Assembly: GCF_008304605.1 (NCBI RefSeq) | Contig: NZ_PIJY01000045.1 | Location: 52,061 to 116,060, forward strand | Source: Oceanobacillus polygoni | GTDB lineage: Bacteria > Bacillota > Bacilli > Bacillales > Amphibacillaceae | Direction: 5' to 3' | DNA: 64,000 bases | Shown here: positions 46,597 through 56,432 of the stretch, piece after piece | Numbering within the stretch: the stretch's first letter is position 1 | How the letters are laid out: every line of letters starts with the position of its first letter | The notes under the pieces: generated by a model | Told to the model about the DNA's origin: nothing | Database searches by the model: none | What the model saw: the letters and a program-made list of their open reading frames with translations, nothing else | Made by a program: the position numbers and the translations under genes

Positions 46597-47336
46597 TGCT
46601 AAAGGGGAAAAGCGCGTTAGTAACAGGAGCATCTCGTGGAATTGGAAGAGCAATCGCATTAGAGCTTGCGCGTCAAGGCGCTAATGTAGCGATTAATTAT
46701 GCTGGCAGTGAACAGAAAGCACAAGCTGTTGTAGAGGAAGTAGAGCAACTAGGTGTGAAGGCTTTTAAAATACAAGCTGATGTTGCAGATGAAACACGTG
46801 TAAAAGCAATGGTGAAGGAAGTTGTTACACAATTTGGCAGCTTAGATATTTTAGTGAATAATGCAGGTGTTACAAGAGATAATTTGTTAATGCGTATGAA
46901 AGAAGAAGAGTTCGATCAAGTTATAAATACGAACTTAAAAGGTGTCTTTATTTGTACAAAAGCTGTTACGAGACAAATGATGAAGCAGCGTGCTGGTAGA
47001 ATCATTAATGTTGCTTCGATTGTTGGGGTAAGTGGAAATCCTGGACAGGCGAACTATGTTGCTGCAAAAGCAGGGGTTATTGGTCTGACCAAAACATCTG
47101 CTAAAGAATTGGCAACACGGAATATTTTAGTAAACGCAGTTGCTCCAGGGTTTATTGCGACAGATATGACAGATGAGCTAAACGAAGAACAAAAGGCAGC
47201 AATCTTAGGAGTGATTCCGTTAGAAAAGCTAGGATCACCAGAAGACGTTGCAAAGGTCGTACGCTTCCTAGCATCCGATGACGCCAACTACATTACTGGT
47301 CAAACCATCCACATTGATGGCGGAATGGTAATGTGA
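46596..47336 (+). CDS. fabG: 3-oxoacyl-ACP reductase
   Basis: A 246-residue SDR performing the first reduction of fatty-acid elongation. [12 protein letters not shown] and the catalytic Y-x3-K in NYVAAKAG are visible. TAGGGAGG lies in the end of fabD. Its ATG begins within the fabD stop codon. The gap to acpP is enlarged by a dispersed repeat. Confidence 0.96.
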   Translation: MLKGKSALVTGASRGIGRAIALELARQGANVAINYAGSEQKAQAVVEEVEQLGVKAFKIQADVADETRVKAMVKEVVTQFGSLDILVNNAGVTRDNLLMRMKEEEFDQVINTNLKGVFICTKAVTRQMMKQRAGRIINVASIVGVSGNPGQANYVAAKAGVIGLTKTSAKELATRNILVNAVAPGFIATDMTDELNEEQKAAILGVIPLEKLGSPEDVAKVVRFLASDDANYITGQTIHIDGGMVM

Positions 47337-47454
47337 TTCGTCTGGAGCAATCTGGCGTAAACTTAAATGAGGGATATCGCGTGTATTTTCGCCATTAGTC
47401 CTGGATGACTACATATTAATAGTGGAGTCGATGAAAACAATGTCGTTGCTCTAA

Positions 47455-47555
47455 CCAGTCCGGAGAGGCTGAAGCCGTTCCCGCGGAAAGCGACTGTTCG
47501 TAGCGATCCCGGACGGCGACAGTAATTCCTAACCCAGCAGTTAGTTCGCAGTTTA
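47455..47555 (+). repeat. Dispersed palindromic repeat, copy R3
   Basis: A GC-rich block in the 337-base fabG-acpP gap. It shares GAGGCTGAAGCCGTTCCC and GCGATCCCGGACGGCGACAGT with the inverted left half of R2, and the end GCAGTTAGTTCGCAGTTTA with R4. CCGCGGAAAGC is also found in R1. The rest of the gap holds the acpP promoter region, not clearly resolved. Confidence 0.78.
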
Positions 47556-47673
47556 TATATTTTATGAATAAAATGTCTAACTATCCAGAAAAGTATAAGT
47601 GGCTATTTTATTCGGTTTCTGCTAGAATTTCTTAGGCAAATATTTTATACTACTTGAAGGGAGGTGAAGCAAA

Positions 47674-47907
47674 ATGGCAGACGTATTTGATCGTGTTAAA
47701 GCTATTATCGTTGACCGTCTTGATGTTGAAGAGTCTAAAGTTACAATGGAAGCCTCTTTTAAAGAAGATTTAGAAGCTGATTCACTAGATGTAGTAGAAC
47801 TTGTAATGGAATTAGAAGATGAATTTGACATGGAAATTGCTGACGAAGATGCTGAAAATATAAATACAGTAGGTGATGCTGTAAACTACATAAACAGCAA
47901 AGCTTAA
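47674..47907 (+). CDS. acpP: Acyl carrier protein
   Basis: A 77-residue acidic carrier protein with the phosphopantetheine attachment site S37 in EADSLD. GGGAGGTG precedes the ATG. It carries growing acyl chains for the fab enzymes encoded upstream. Confidence 0.97.
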   Translation: MADVFDRVKAIIVDRLDVEESKVTMEASFKEDLEADSLDVVELVMELEDEFDMEIADEDAENINTVGDAVNYINSKA

Positions 47908-47948
47908 ACAAATTACTAAAAGCTAAAAAGCTTGTTTGGAATAGTTCG

Positions 47949-47975
47949 GAAAGTCTCGCTTAAGGCGGGACTTTC
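47949..47975 (+). terminator. Hairpin after acpP, possible attenuator
   Basis: GAAAGTCTCGC pairs with GCGGGACTTTC (one G-U), loop TTAAG. The following TGTATC is not a strong T-run, so partial termination before rnc is more likely than a full stop. Confidence 0.6.
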
Positions 47976-48004
47976 TGTATCTAAACATGATGGAGGTGAA
48001 AGCA

Positions 48005-48691
48005 ATGAACGTGGAACAATTAGAGGAGGAGCTTAATCTTAAATTTAATAACCATAACCTGATAAAACAGGCCTTTACACATTCATCGTATGTGAATGAG
48101 CATCGAAATGTCGTTTTTTCGGATAATGAACGCCTTGAATTTCTTGGCGACGCAGTTCTTGAGTTAGGCGTATCTCAGTATTTATATCGAAAAAATAATG
48201 ATATGCCAGAAGGAGAAATGACGAAACTGCGTGCTGCAATTGTTTGTGAACCGTCCCTAGTAAACTTTGCTCTAGAATTGAACTTTGGCAAATACCTTTT
48301 ACTCGGTAAAGGCGAAGAGCAAACAGGAGGGAGAAATAGACCCGCCATTTTGGCCGATGTGTTTGAAGCCTTCCTTGGGTCACTTTATTTAGATCAAGGA
48401 TTTGATGAAGCGCTAGATTTTTTAGAAGTTCATGTATTTCCTAAAATTAAAAAAGGTGCTTTTTCGCATGCGATGGATTATAAAAGCCAGCTTCAGGAGT
48501 TAGTTCAACAAAATAAAAATCAAACGATTGAATATAAAATCGTTGATGAAAAAGGACCATCCCATAATAAGGAATTTGTTGCCCAGGTTGTTATAAAAGG
48601 GAAAAATGCAGGTGAAGGAATTGGCAGAACGAAGAAGGAAGCAGAACAACGTGCAGCAAAATATGCACTTGATTCATTTATCCCGCATTGA
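48005..48691 (+). CDS. rnc: Ribonuclease III
   Basis: A 228-residue double-strand-specific ribonuclease. The catalytic domain has the signature [12 protein letters not shown] and the metal site [13 protein letters not shown]. The C-terminal dsRNA-binding domain covers about 155-228. The frame also opens at 47987, but GGAGGTG at 47992-47998 is spaced six bases from the ATG at 48005. It processes rRNA and scRNA precursors. Confidence 0.95.
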   Translation: MNVEQLEEELNLKFNNHNLIKQAFTHSSYVNEHRNVVFSDNERLEFLGDAVLELGVSQYLYRKNNDMPEGEMTKLRAAIVCEPSLVNFALELNFGKYLLLGKGEEQTGGRNRPAILADVFEAFLGSLYLDQGFDEALDFLEVHVFPKIKKGAFSHAMDYKSQLQELVQQNKNQTIEYKIVDEKGPSHNKEFVAQVVIKGKNAGEGIGRTKKEAEQRAAKYALDSFIPH

Positions 48692-48698
48692 TTAACAG

Positions 48699-48735
48699 AA
48701 GGCTGTTATCCATAGTTGGACACAGCCTTTTATCG
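48699..48735. terminator. Terminator after rnc
   Basis: AAGGCTGT (48699-48706) pairs with ACAGCCTT (48722-48729), followed by TTAT. It lies between the convergent rnc and the DUF1128-like gene. Confidence 0.7.
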
Positions 48736-48736
48736 T

Positions 48737-48958
48737 CTATTTCCTTATTAAAGAAAGTTCCTCAATAAATGCCTGTGTTTCAGACGCACTTAGTCTTCCT
48801 TTTTGTACAACCATATCATACATAAATTTCAAATCTTCATATTTTTCAAGATCATAATCCTCTGGTTCCATGATTGTACGATTGACAACCTGTAATTTAT
48901 CTGCTAGTTCTTCAAGCAATATCTTCATGTTTTCTTCTGATGCGACTTCTAAACTCAT
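48737..48958 (-). CDS. DUF1128 family protein (YfkK-like)
   Basis: A 73-residue acidic protein with the family pattern LADKLQVVN, YDLEKYEDLKFMYDMV and a C-terminal helical stretch. Function unknown. The frame opens further upstream (49030), but AAGGGGGA precedes the ATG at 48958 and the residues before it do not look like family sequence. It is inserted on the reverse strand between rnc and smc, which are adjacent in B. subtilis. Confidence 0.75.
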   Translation of the reverse strand: MSLEVASEENMKILLEELADKLQVVNRTIMEPEDYDLEKYEDLKFMYDMVVQKGRLSASETQAFIEELSLIRK

Positions 48959-49200
48959 ATTATCCCCCTTTTTGGCAAAACACTTGCAATTCGATTGAGC
49001 CTGAAACGGTTCTGCACTTCTTTTGTTCATAAGTTTATGATAAAATAAATAGGTTAAAAAGCCAATCTATTTTTTAGTTAAGTAAATAAATAATGGGATA
49101 CAACGATGAGAAGCGCATGCTCTCACTTAAAATAAAGTTTAAAAAGAAATTTAGCAAGGAACGCAAGGAATAGGGTTCTTTTGAAATTAGGAGAATGTAT

Positions 49201-52200
49201 ATGTATTTAAAACGATTGGAAAGTGTAGGCTTCAAATCATTTGCGGAACGGATCAATGTGGAATTTGTACCGGGAGTAACAGCGGTTGTTGGTCCGAATG
49301 GAAGCGGGAAAAGTAATATTACCGATGCGATTCGCTGGGTGCTCGGTGAACAATCAGCTAAATCATTACGTGGCTCCAAAATGGAAGATATCATATTCCA
49401 AGGCAGTGAAACTAGAAAAGCATTAAATGTCGCTGAAGTTACACTCGTACTTGATAATCAAGATAAACGAGTACCACTCGATTACGAAGAAATTAGTGTG
49501 ACACGTCGAGTTTATCGTTCTGGTGATAGTGAATTTTATATCAATAAGCAGTCGTGCCGATTAAAAGATATTATTGATCTTTTCATGGATTCTGGTCTTG
49601 GAAGAGAAGCTTTCTCCATTATAAGTCAAGGAAAGGTCGAGGAAATTCTTAGCTCAAAAGCTGAGGAAAGACGAACGATTTTTGAAGAAGCTGCAGGAGT
49701 ACTGAAATACAAGCAACGTAAGAAAAAAGCAGAATATAAATTAGCAGAAACACAGGAAAATCTCAATCGAGTTGAAGATATTATCCACGAAATTGAACAG
49801 CAGATCAATCCATTGAAACAACAGGCTGAAACTGCTAAAAAATATATAGAGCTAAAAGATAAGCTTAAAGAAAAGGAAATTTCCTACCTATTATCTGAAA
49901 TTGAACAGCTCCATCACGAGTGGCAAACACAATTAAAAGAATTGGAAGACGAAAAGTTATCTGAAAGTGCCCTTAAGGCCACGATCCAAAAAAAGGAAGC
50001 TGAAATTGAGAAGCAAAATCAAGCAATTCAGCAATTGGATGACAAAATCGAAGCAATGCAAGAAAATCTTTTAATTGCTACAGAGCAGCTTGAGAAGTAT
50101 GAAGGAAAGAAACAACTCCTTGATGAACGATCGAAGCATTTTGGAGAAAACAAGCATAAATTAGAAATGCAAAAAAAAGAGAGTAATACTAGAATTACTG
50201 AATTAGAGGCTGAACTAGCAAGAGAAAAAAAGCAGCTTGTTCAATTACAACACGATCGAAAAAAATGCAAAGAACAAGCAAGTAAGCTAGAAGCTAACTT
50301 AAACACAAGCAAAGAAAGTATTTCAGAGAAAATTGAAGATTTGAAGTCCGATTTTATTGAATTACTTAACAAGCAGGCGGCAAAACGAAATGAAAAGCAA
50401 TCAATCGCACAGCAATTACAACAAATTGATGGAAAAAAAGAAAAACAGGCAGATAAATTTCAAGATCTAATCAAACAAAGAGAACAATTGACGGAAGAGA
50501 AAAATGAATTAGAAGCAAGTTATAAAGCGGGTGAAACTGGCTTTTCTGCAATCGAATCCGATGTGAAGCAATTAAAAATAAACTTAGAGTCGGAACGAAA
50601 CCAATTCCAAGAATCACAAACAAAGCTTTATCAAGGCTATCAATATATCGAAAAACTAAAATCAAAAAAAGAAATGCTGGAAGAAATGAAAGAAGACTTT
50701 CAGGGTTTTTTCCATGGCGTAAAAGCAATTTTGAAAGCTCGTGAAGAGAAGAAGCTGGAAAACATTCACGGTGCAGTAATCGAATTGGTAGACGTACCGA
50801 AAAAGTTTATTACAGCAATTGAAACGGCTCTTGGTGGACAAGCGCAGCATATTGTTGTAACAGATGATATGGCAGCTAGAAGGGCTATCGCTTGGCTTAA
50901 GCAAACAAATAATGGAAGAGCAACCTTTTTACCACTTGGTTCTATCCAGGAGCGTTTTATTACACAAGATATGTTAGTGAAAATTGAAGGTCACCCAGGT
51001 TTCCATGGAATAGCATCAAAACTCGTACATACAAACGCTACTTACCAGAAGGCAGTAAATCATTTAATGGGACATGTTATTATTGCTGAAAACTTAAAGG
51101 ATGCAAATGAAATTGCTGCACTCGTTAACCGTCGATTTCGTGTTGTTACCCTAGAAGGGGATGTCGTAAATCCTGGAGGTTCCATGTCTGGTGGAGCTCA
51201 AAAGAAAACGAATCAGTCACTATTTACAAGAGAAAAAGATTTACAAGAAGTAACGGAAAAAATCGAAGGATTCCAGCAGAAAATATTCCAATTTGAATCC
51301 ATTGTCGGGCGTAAGAAGCATTTGATTAAGCAACTGGAAAATGACCTGAGAACGAAAGAGAGCACCATCTCTTCCGAGCAAATTGCACTACAAGAATTAC
51401 ACTCGGAGTGGAAGCAAGTAGAGATGAAACTCTCATCTATTAATGATAACCTGTCGATCTATGATCAAGACAAGCAGCAGTTTGTACAAGATAGTGAGGA
51501 ACTAACTAGGCGAGCAGAAGTGCTAACAGATGAATTAACGGAACTTAAAGTACAGTTGGACTCCATTCAACAGGAAATCGATTTGTTAACGAATGAAGAG
51601 GCTGCATTTAAAGAGAATAAAAAAATGATGCAAGATGATTTGCATCAACTACAAATTCAACTTGCGGAACAAGAAGAAAGAGTAAAGTATCAGCGCGAAA
51701 AAACAACTTCTACCCAAGATCAATTAGATAAACTAAAAGGTCAGCATCATAACTATGCAAAGGAATTGAGCAATTTATTAGAAATTGAACAATCGAAAGA
51801 GACAGAAGAAGAGGTAGACGCGCGTATTGTAGCTGCTAAGCAAGAGAAGGAAATGTTAACCAATGAAATTCAGCAGAAGCGTTCTGAAAGAGCTGAACAA
51901 ACCCAGTTTGTTCAAGACGAAGAAAGAGAACGGAAGGAAGAAAGTAAAAGACTTCAAACGCTGCAACAAACCATTCAGCAAAAAGAGGTTCGTGCAGGTC
52001 GCCTTGATGTAGAATTGGAAAACAGATTGAATCATTTACAGACGGAATATACCATCACATACGAAAAGGCAAAGCAGCTGTATCAGAAAGCGGAAGATAC
52101 AGAAGAAGCTAAAACGATCGTAAATGAATTGAAGTCACAAATTGACCGTCTGGGGACTGTTAATCTAGGAGCGATTGAAGAGTACGAACGCATTTCGGAA

Positions 52201-52767
52201 CGCTATACTTTCCTTTCCGAACAGAAGAATGACCTTGTCGAGGCAAAAGAAACACTGTATACCGTTATCGGTGAAATGGATGATGAAATGAAGAAACGGT
52301 TTGATGAGACATTTACTAAAATCAAGGATGAATTTCATGACGTATTCAAACAATTATTTGGAGGCGGCTATGCCGAGCTGAAATTAACCAATCCGAAAAA
52401 TTTATTGGATACAGGTGTGGATATCATCGCTCAGCCACCAGGGAAAAAATTGCAGCATTTAGGCTTGCTATCTGGTGGAGAACGTGCGCTTACGGCAATT
52501 GCACTTCTATTTGCCATTCTAAGAGTACGACCGGTTCCATTTTGTATCCTTGATGAGGTAGAGGCAGCTCTTGATGAAGCAAATGTCGCTCGCTTTGCAA
52601 AATATGTTAAATTATACAGTGATAACACACAATTTATTGTGATTACACACCGAAAAGGTACAATGGAAGAAGCGGATGTATTGTATGGCGTTACGATGCA
52701 AGAATCAGGTGTTTCAAGACTCGTCTCTGTTCGATTAGAGGATACGAAAGAATTGATAAATTCCTAG
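49201..52767 (+). CDS. smc: Chromosome segregation ATPase SMC
   Basis: A 1188-residue SMC protein. Walker A GPNGSGKSN is near residue 32, long coiled coils flank a hinge (about 500-680, with ALGGQAQHIVVTDD and GGSMSGG), and the C-terminal head has the LLSGGERALTA signature and Walker B CILDEVEAALDE. It forms condensin with ScpAB. ATG codons at 49195 and 49201 are adjacent; AGGAG is seven bases from the second. Confidence 0.97.
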   Translation: MYLKRLESVGFKSFAERINVEFVPGVTAVVGPNGSGKSNITDAIRWVLGEQSAKSLRGSKMEDIIFQGSETRKALNVAEVTLVLDNQDKRVPLDYEEISVTRRVYRSGDSEFYINKQSCRLKDIIDLFMDSGLGREAFSIISQGKVEEILSSKAEERRTIFEEAAGVLKYKQRKKKAEYKLAETQENLNRVEDIIHEIEQQINPLKQQAETAKKYIELKDKLKEKEISYLLSEIEQLHHEWQTQLKELEDEKLSESALKATIQKKEAEIEKQNQAIQQLDDKIEAMQENLLIATEQLEKYEGKKQLLDERSKHFGENKHKLEMQKKESNTRITELEAELAREKKQLVQLQHDRKKCKEQASKLEANLNTSKESISEKIEDLKSDFIELLNKQAAKRNEKQSIAQQLQQIDGKKEKQADKFQDLIKQREQLTEEKNELEASYKAGETGFSAIESDVKQLKINLESERNQFQESQTKLYQGYQYIEKLKSKKEMLEEMKEDFQGFFHGVKAILKAREEKKLENIHGAVIELVDVPKKFITAIETALGGQAQHIVVTDDMAARRAIAWLKQTNNGRATFLPLGSIQERFITQDMLVKIEGHPGFHGIASKLVHTNATYQKAVNHLMGHVIIAENLKDANEIAALVNRRFRVVTLEGDVVNPGGSMSGGAQKKTNQSLFTREKDLQEVTEKIEGFQQKIFQFESIVGRKKHLIKQLENDLRTKESTISSEQIALQELHSEWKQVEMKLSSINDNLSIYDQDKQQFVQDSEELTRRAEVLTDELTELKVQLDSIQQEIDLLTNEEAAFKENKKMMQDDLHQLQIQLAEQEERVKYQREKTTSTQDQLDKLKGQHHNYAKELSNLLEIEQSKETEEEVDARIVAAKQEKEMLTNEIQQKRSERAEQTQFVQDEERERKEESKRLQTLQQTIQQKEVRAGRLDVELENRLNHLQTEYTITYEKAKQLYQKAEDTEEAKTIVNELKSQIDRLGTVNLGAIEEYERISERYTFLSEQKNDLVEAKETLYTVIGEMDDEMKKRFDETFTKIKDEFHDVFKQLFGGGYAELKLTNPKNLLDTGVDIIAQPPGKKLQHLGLLSGGERALTAIALLFAILRVRPVPFCILDEVEAALDEANVARFAKYVKLYSDNTQFIVITHRKGTMEEADVLYGVTMQESGVSRLVSVRLEDTKELINS

Positions 52768-52781
52768 GAGGTTGATAAACA

Positions 52782-53783
52782 ATGAGCTTTATCAATAAGT
52801 TAAAAAATAAATTTAAACAGAATGAACAGAAAGAAGAGGTTTCTAAAAAATATCAAGAAGGTATGACGAAGACACGTAATTCTTTTTCATTAAAAATTAA
52901 TGATTTAATTGCGCGCTACCGTAAAGTAGATGAAGATTTTTTTGAAGAACTAGAAGAAGTTCTTATTACTGCAGATGTTGGTGTATCAACTGTAATGGAA
53001 CTTGTTGAAGAGTTGAAAATGGAAGTAAAACGTCAGAACATCAAAGACACAAATGGGATAAAAGATATTATCTCTGAAAAGCTTGTAGAAATTTATTATG
53101 GTGATGTTCAGGAAGAAATCGAAACATTAAACATACAAGAACAAGGTCTTTCTGTTATTCTTGTGGTTGGTGTTAATGGTGTTGGTAAAACGACTTCGAT
53201 TGGGAAGTTAGCACATCAGCTAAAACAAGAAGGAAAAAATGTTATCCTAGCAGCAGGTGATACATTCCGTGCAGGAGCAATTGAGCAGCTAGAAGTATGG
53301 GGAGAAAGAGCTGACGTTGATGTAATTAAACATAATGCAGGAAGTGATCCAGCAGCAGTAATCTTTGATGCGATTAAAGCGGCGAAATCACGTCAAGCAG
53401 ATGTGTTAATTTGTGATACGGCAGGAAGACTGCAAAATAAAGTGAATCTAATGAACGAGCTTTCGAAGGTGAAGCGTGTAATTGAAAGAGAAATTCCTGG
53501 TGCCCCACATGAAGTGCTCCTTGTCTTAGATGCGACAACTGGCCAAAATGCCCTAAGCCAAGCCAAAACGTTTTCAGAGGCAACGAATGTGTCTGGTATC
53601 GTATTAACGAAACTTGATGGGACAGCCAAAGGTGGAATCGTACTTGCGATACGAAATGAACTTCATATTCCTGTGAAATATGTTGGATTAGGGGAACAAG
53701 TGGGGGACTTGCAACAATTTGATGCCAATGCATTTGTGTATGGTTTATTTGCAGATTTAGGAACCGAAGCAGAGGCGGAGTAG
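52782..53783 (+). CDS. ftsY: Signal recognition particle receptor FtsY
   Basis: A 333-residue SRP receptor. A short charged N-terminal region with KNKFKQNEQKEE (about 1-30), N domain, then G domain with GVNGVGKTTSIGKLA, DTFRAGAIEQL, DTAGR and TKLDGTAKGG. It docks SRP-ribosome complexes at the membrane. TAGGAGGT precedes the ATG. Confidence 0.96.
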   Translation: MSFINKLKNKFKQNEQKEEVSKKYQEGMTKTRNSFSLKINDLIARYRKVDEDFFEELEEVLITADVGVSTVMELVEELKMEVKRQNIKDTNGIKDIISEKLVEIYYGDVQEEIETLNIQEQGLSVILVVGVNGVGKTTSIGKLAHQLKQEGKNVILAAGDTFRAGAIEQLEVWGERADVDVIKHNAGSDPAAVIFDAIKAAKSRQADVLICDTAGRLQNKVNLMNELSKVKRVIEREIPGAPHEVLLVLDATTGQNALSQAKTFSEATNVSGIVLTKLDGTAKGGIVLAIRNELHIPVKYVGLGEQVGDLQQFDANAFVYGLFADLGTEAEAE

Positions 53784-53863
53784 GATCTGAAATTCCTTGA
53801 CAATATACAAAGGATTTCGTTATGATTGTGTAAAGGAATTTCACTTAACAAGGGGTGTGAATC

Positions 53864-54181
53864 ATGATTGAAAAAACAACCCGTATTAATTATTTATTCG
53901 ATTTTTATCAAACTCTACTGACACCGAAACAACGTAATTATATGGAAATGTATTACTTAGAAGATTATTCACTTGGTGAGATTTCCGAACTGTTTCATGT
54001 GTCACGGCAAGCAGTGTATGATAATATCAAACGTACAGAGGCTATGCTTGAATCGTATGAAAAGAAATTGCATTTATATGAGAAATTTGAACAGCGAGTA
54101 GTACTGATTGAACAATTGGAGCAAACTGTCGCAGATCAATCTGCTTATGCTTTGCTTCACCAACTAAAAGAATTAGATTAG
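53864..54181 (+). CDS. ylxM: YlxM family SRP-associated HTH protein
   Basis: A 105-residue protein with a sigma-region-4-like helix-turn-helix (about 20-70, [19 protein letters not shown]). It is always next to ffh in Firmicutes; in Streptococcus mutans YlxM modulates SRP function. AAGGGGTG precedes the ATG. Thirteen bases separate it from ffh. Confidence 0.92.
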   Translation: MIEKTTRINYLFDFYQTLLTPKQRNYMEMYYLEDYSLGEISELFHVSRQAVYDNIKRTEAMLESYEKKLHLYEKFEQRVVLIEQLEQTVADQSAYALLHQLKELD

Positions 54182-54194
54182 GAGGACACCTTCT

Positions 54195-55538
54195 ATGGCA
54201 TTTGAAGGATTAGCCGACCGCCTGCAAAGTACAATAAAGAAGATAACTGGTAAAGGGAAGGTTTCTGAGCAAGACGTTAAGGAAATGACCCGTGAAGTAC
54301 GTCTTGCATTACTAGAGGCGGATGTAAACTTTAAAGTGGTCAAAGATTTGATCGCTCGTATTAAGGAACGTGCAATTGGTCAGGAAGTAATGGAAAGTTT
54401 AACGCCTGGTCAACAGGTTATAAAAGTAGTAAAAGAAGAATTAACAACGTTAATGGGCGGTGAGCAAAGTAAAATTGCTGTAGCCGATCGTCCGCCAACA
54501 GTTATTATGATGGTTGGTTTACAAGGTGCTGGTAAAACAACAACAACCGGAAAGCTAGCAAATCTATTACGCAAGAAACATAATCGTTCACCACTATTAG
54601 TTGCTTGTGATGTATATCGTCCTGCTGCGATTAAGCAATTAGAGACACTTGGTACACAACTTGATATGCCTGTTTTCTCCATGGGAACAGAAGCAAATCC
54701 AGTTGATATTGCAGCAGGAGGAATTGAAAAGGCAAAGGAAGAGCACAGAGATTATGTCATTATCGATACAGCAGGTCGCTTGCATGTAGACACAGATTTG
54801 ATGGATGAATTACAACAAATTAAAGCTTCCGTCAATCCAGATGAAATATTCTTAGTCGTTGATTCGATGACAGGTCAGGATGCAGTTAATGTTGCAGAAA
54901 GCTTTAATGAACAGCTTGATATTACTGGCGTTGTGCTTACAAAATTGGACGGGGATACACGTGGTGGTGCAGCATTATCGATAAAAGCTGTTACCGACAA
55001 GCCGATTAAGTTTGCCGGGATGGGAGAAAAACTAGACCAGCTAGAAGCATTCCATCCAGATCGAATGGCATCTCGAATTCTCGGGATGGGTGATGTCCTT
55101 TCTTTAATTGAAAAGGCACAAACGAATGTCGATGAAAAGCAAGCAAAAGAATTAGAAGAAAAGATGCGTACGATGTCCTTCACATTTGATGATTTTCTTG
55201 AACAGATGGGGCAAGTTAAAAAATTGGGACCGCTAGATGATTTGATGGCAATGATTCCTGGTGCAAACAAAATGAAGGGGCTTAAAAATGCACAATTGGA
55301 TGAAAATCAGTTAACGCAGGTTGAGGCAATCATTCAATCCATGACGAAAAAAGAAAGACAGGATCCAAGTATTATTAACGGAAGTCGTAGAAAGCGGATT
55401 GCCAAAGGCTCTGGAACATCTGTATCACATGTCAACCGTTTAATTAAACAATTTAGCGAAATGAAGAAAATGATGAAACAAATGACCAACATGCAAAAAG
55501 GTAAAAAGGGTAAAGGCATGAAATTCCCATTCATGTAA
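54195..55538 (+). CDS. ffh: Signal recognition particle protein Ffh
   Basis: A 447-residue SRP54 GTPase. N and G domains (about 1-295) carry GLQGAGKTTTTGKLA, DVYRPAAIKQL, DTAGR and TKLDGDTRGG. The methionine-rich M domain (about 325-447) binds signal peptides and scRNA through the GSGTS helix. TAGGAGG precedes the ATG. Confidence 0.97.
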   Translation: MAFEGLADRLQSTIKKITGKGKVSEQDVKEMTREVRLALLEADVNFKVVKDLIARIKERAIGQEVMESLTPGQQVIKVVKEELTTLMGGEQSKIAVADRPPTVIMMVGLQGAGKTTTTGKLANLLRKKHNRSPLLVACDVYRPAAIKQLETLGTQLDMPVFSMGTEANPVDIAAGGIEKAKEEHRDYVIIDTAGRLHVDTDLMDELQQIKASVNPDEIFLVVDSMTGQDAVNVAESFNEQLDITGVVLTKLDGDTRGGAALSIKAVTDKPIKFAGMGEKLDQLEAFHPDRMASRILGMGDVLSLIEKAQTNVDEKQAKELEEKMRTMSFTFDDFLEQMGQVKKLGPLDDLMAMIPGANKMKGLKNAQLDENQLTQVEAIIQSMTKKERQDPSIINGSRRKRIAKGSGTSVSHVNRLIKQFSEMKKMMKQMTNMQKGKKGKGMKFPFM

Positions 55539-55551
55539 ACTCAGAAGTGGA

Positions 55552-55758
55552 AGTGCCTGGTTAGAGGCGTATAGACTGCAACCCGCAAATGTGGGGCAGT
55601 TCGACGCGTCGAACATTGCTACGTAGGAGATAAAGGAACATGCCCCTGAAAAGGGTATGCCGAAGTTAGGCTTTGGCGAAGGTTTAGTCGGCCACCCTTT
55701 ACCCATAGTTGGTGCTTCTTATCGTGTCAGGAAGGGAGTCTAATGGCTTCTGGGCACT
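55552..55758 (+). ncRNA. Unassigned structured element between ffh and rpsP
   Basis: A hairpin-rich, GC-richer block in a 339-base gap. AGTGCC at 55552-55557 and GGCACT at 55753-55758 could close it. Inside are a hairpin at 55574-55601, the 14-base palindrome TTCGACGCGTCGAA at 55600-55613, a CATGCCC/GGGTATG hairpin at 55639-55659 and a GCCGAAG/CTTTGGC hairpin at 55659-55677. No open frame has a ribosome binding site. It may be a structured RNA, an rpsP leader or a mobile repeat. Not recognised as a known family. Strand is not certain. Confidence 0.45.
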
Positions 55759-55877
55759 GGAAATGGACTTAGTAATACAACTATTTTAGCGTTGTAATGT
55801 AAAAACACTTTACAGACCGTTTTTTTTCTGTTAGAATCTTAAATTGTGAATAACATTTTTATTGGAGGTGCAAAATA

Positions 55878-56156
55878 ATGGCTGTTAAAATTCGTTTAAA
55901 GCGTATGGGATCTAAAAGAAACCCATTTTATCGTATCGTTGTAGCTGATTCACGTTCTCCTCGTGACGGACGTCAAATCGAACAAATCGGAACATATAAT
56001 CCGGTAGTTAACCCGGTTGAAGTTAAGATTGATGAAGCAAAAGCACTTGATTGGATGACAAAAGGTGCTAAACCAAGTGATACAGTTCGTAATCTTTTCT
56101 CAAAAGAAGGCATCATGAAAAAATTCCACGACCAAAAAAACCAAGTAGAGAAGTAG
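55878..56156 (+). CDS. rpsP: 30S ribosomal protein S16
   Basis: A 92-residue S16 with the family start [12 protein letters not shown] and the [19 protein letters not shown] segment. GGAGGTG precedes the ATG. It is followed by khpA at nine bases. Confidence 0.97.
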   Translation: MAVKIRLKRMGSKRNPFYRIVVADSRSPRDGRQIEQIGTYNPVVNPVEVKIDEAKALDWMTKGAKPSDTVRNLFSKEGIMKKFHDQKNQVEK

Positions 56157-56165
56157 TGTGATATC

Positions 56166-56393
56166 ATGAAGGCCCTAATAGAATCGATTGTTACCCCATT
56201 AGTTGATCACCCAGAAGATATCGTTGTTAAGAAGACAGAAGAAGATGCAAAGATTGTTTACCATCTTACTGTTCATCAAGAGGATGTTGGAAAGGTAATT
56301 GGAAAAAATGGACGTATTGCAAAGGCAATTCGTACGGTTGTCTATGCAGCAAAAACGGATGGTAATAAACGTATTTATTTGGACATTATGTAA
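56166..56393 (+). CDS. khpA: KH-domain RNA-binding protein KhpA (YlqC)
   Basis: A 75-residue single-KH-domain protein with the GxxG loop in GKNGRIAKAIR. With KhpB (Jag) it binds many RNAs and affects cell division and elongation in Firmicutes. It ends inside the following terminator stem. Confidence 0.93.
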   Translation: MKALIESIVTPLVDHPEDIVVKKTEEDAKIVYHLTVHQEDVGKVIGKNGRIAKAIRTVVYAAKTDGNKRIYLDIM

Positions 56394-56432
56394 AGGGAAA
56401 GCGGACCCCCGTAGGGTTCTTCTTTCCCTTTT
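56392..56432 (+). terminator. Intrinsic terminator after khpA
   Basis: AAAGGGAAAG pairs with CTTTCCCTTT, with an inner GGACCC/GGGTTC stem. TTTT overlaps its end. The stem starts in the khpA stop codon. Confidence 0.85.

Noticed and set aside
55552-55758. Group II intron fragment between ffh and rpsP
   Set aside because: No domain V-like hairpin, no GTGYG start and no reverse transcriptase; the block is also too short.
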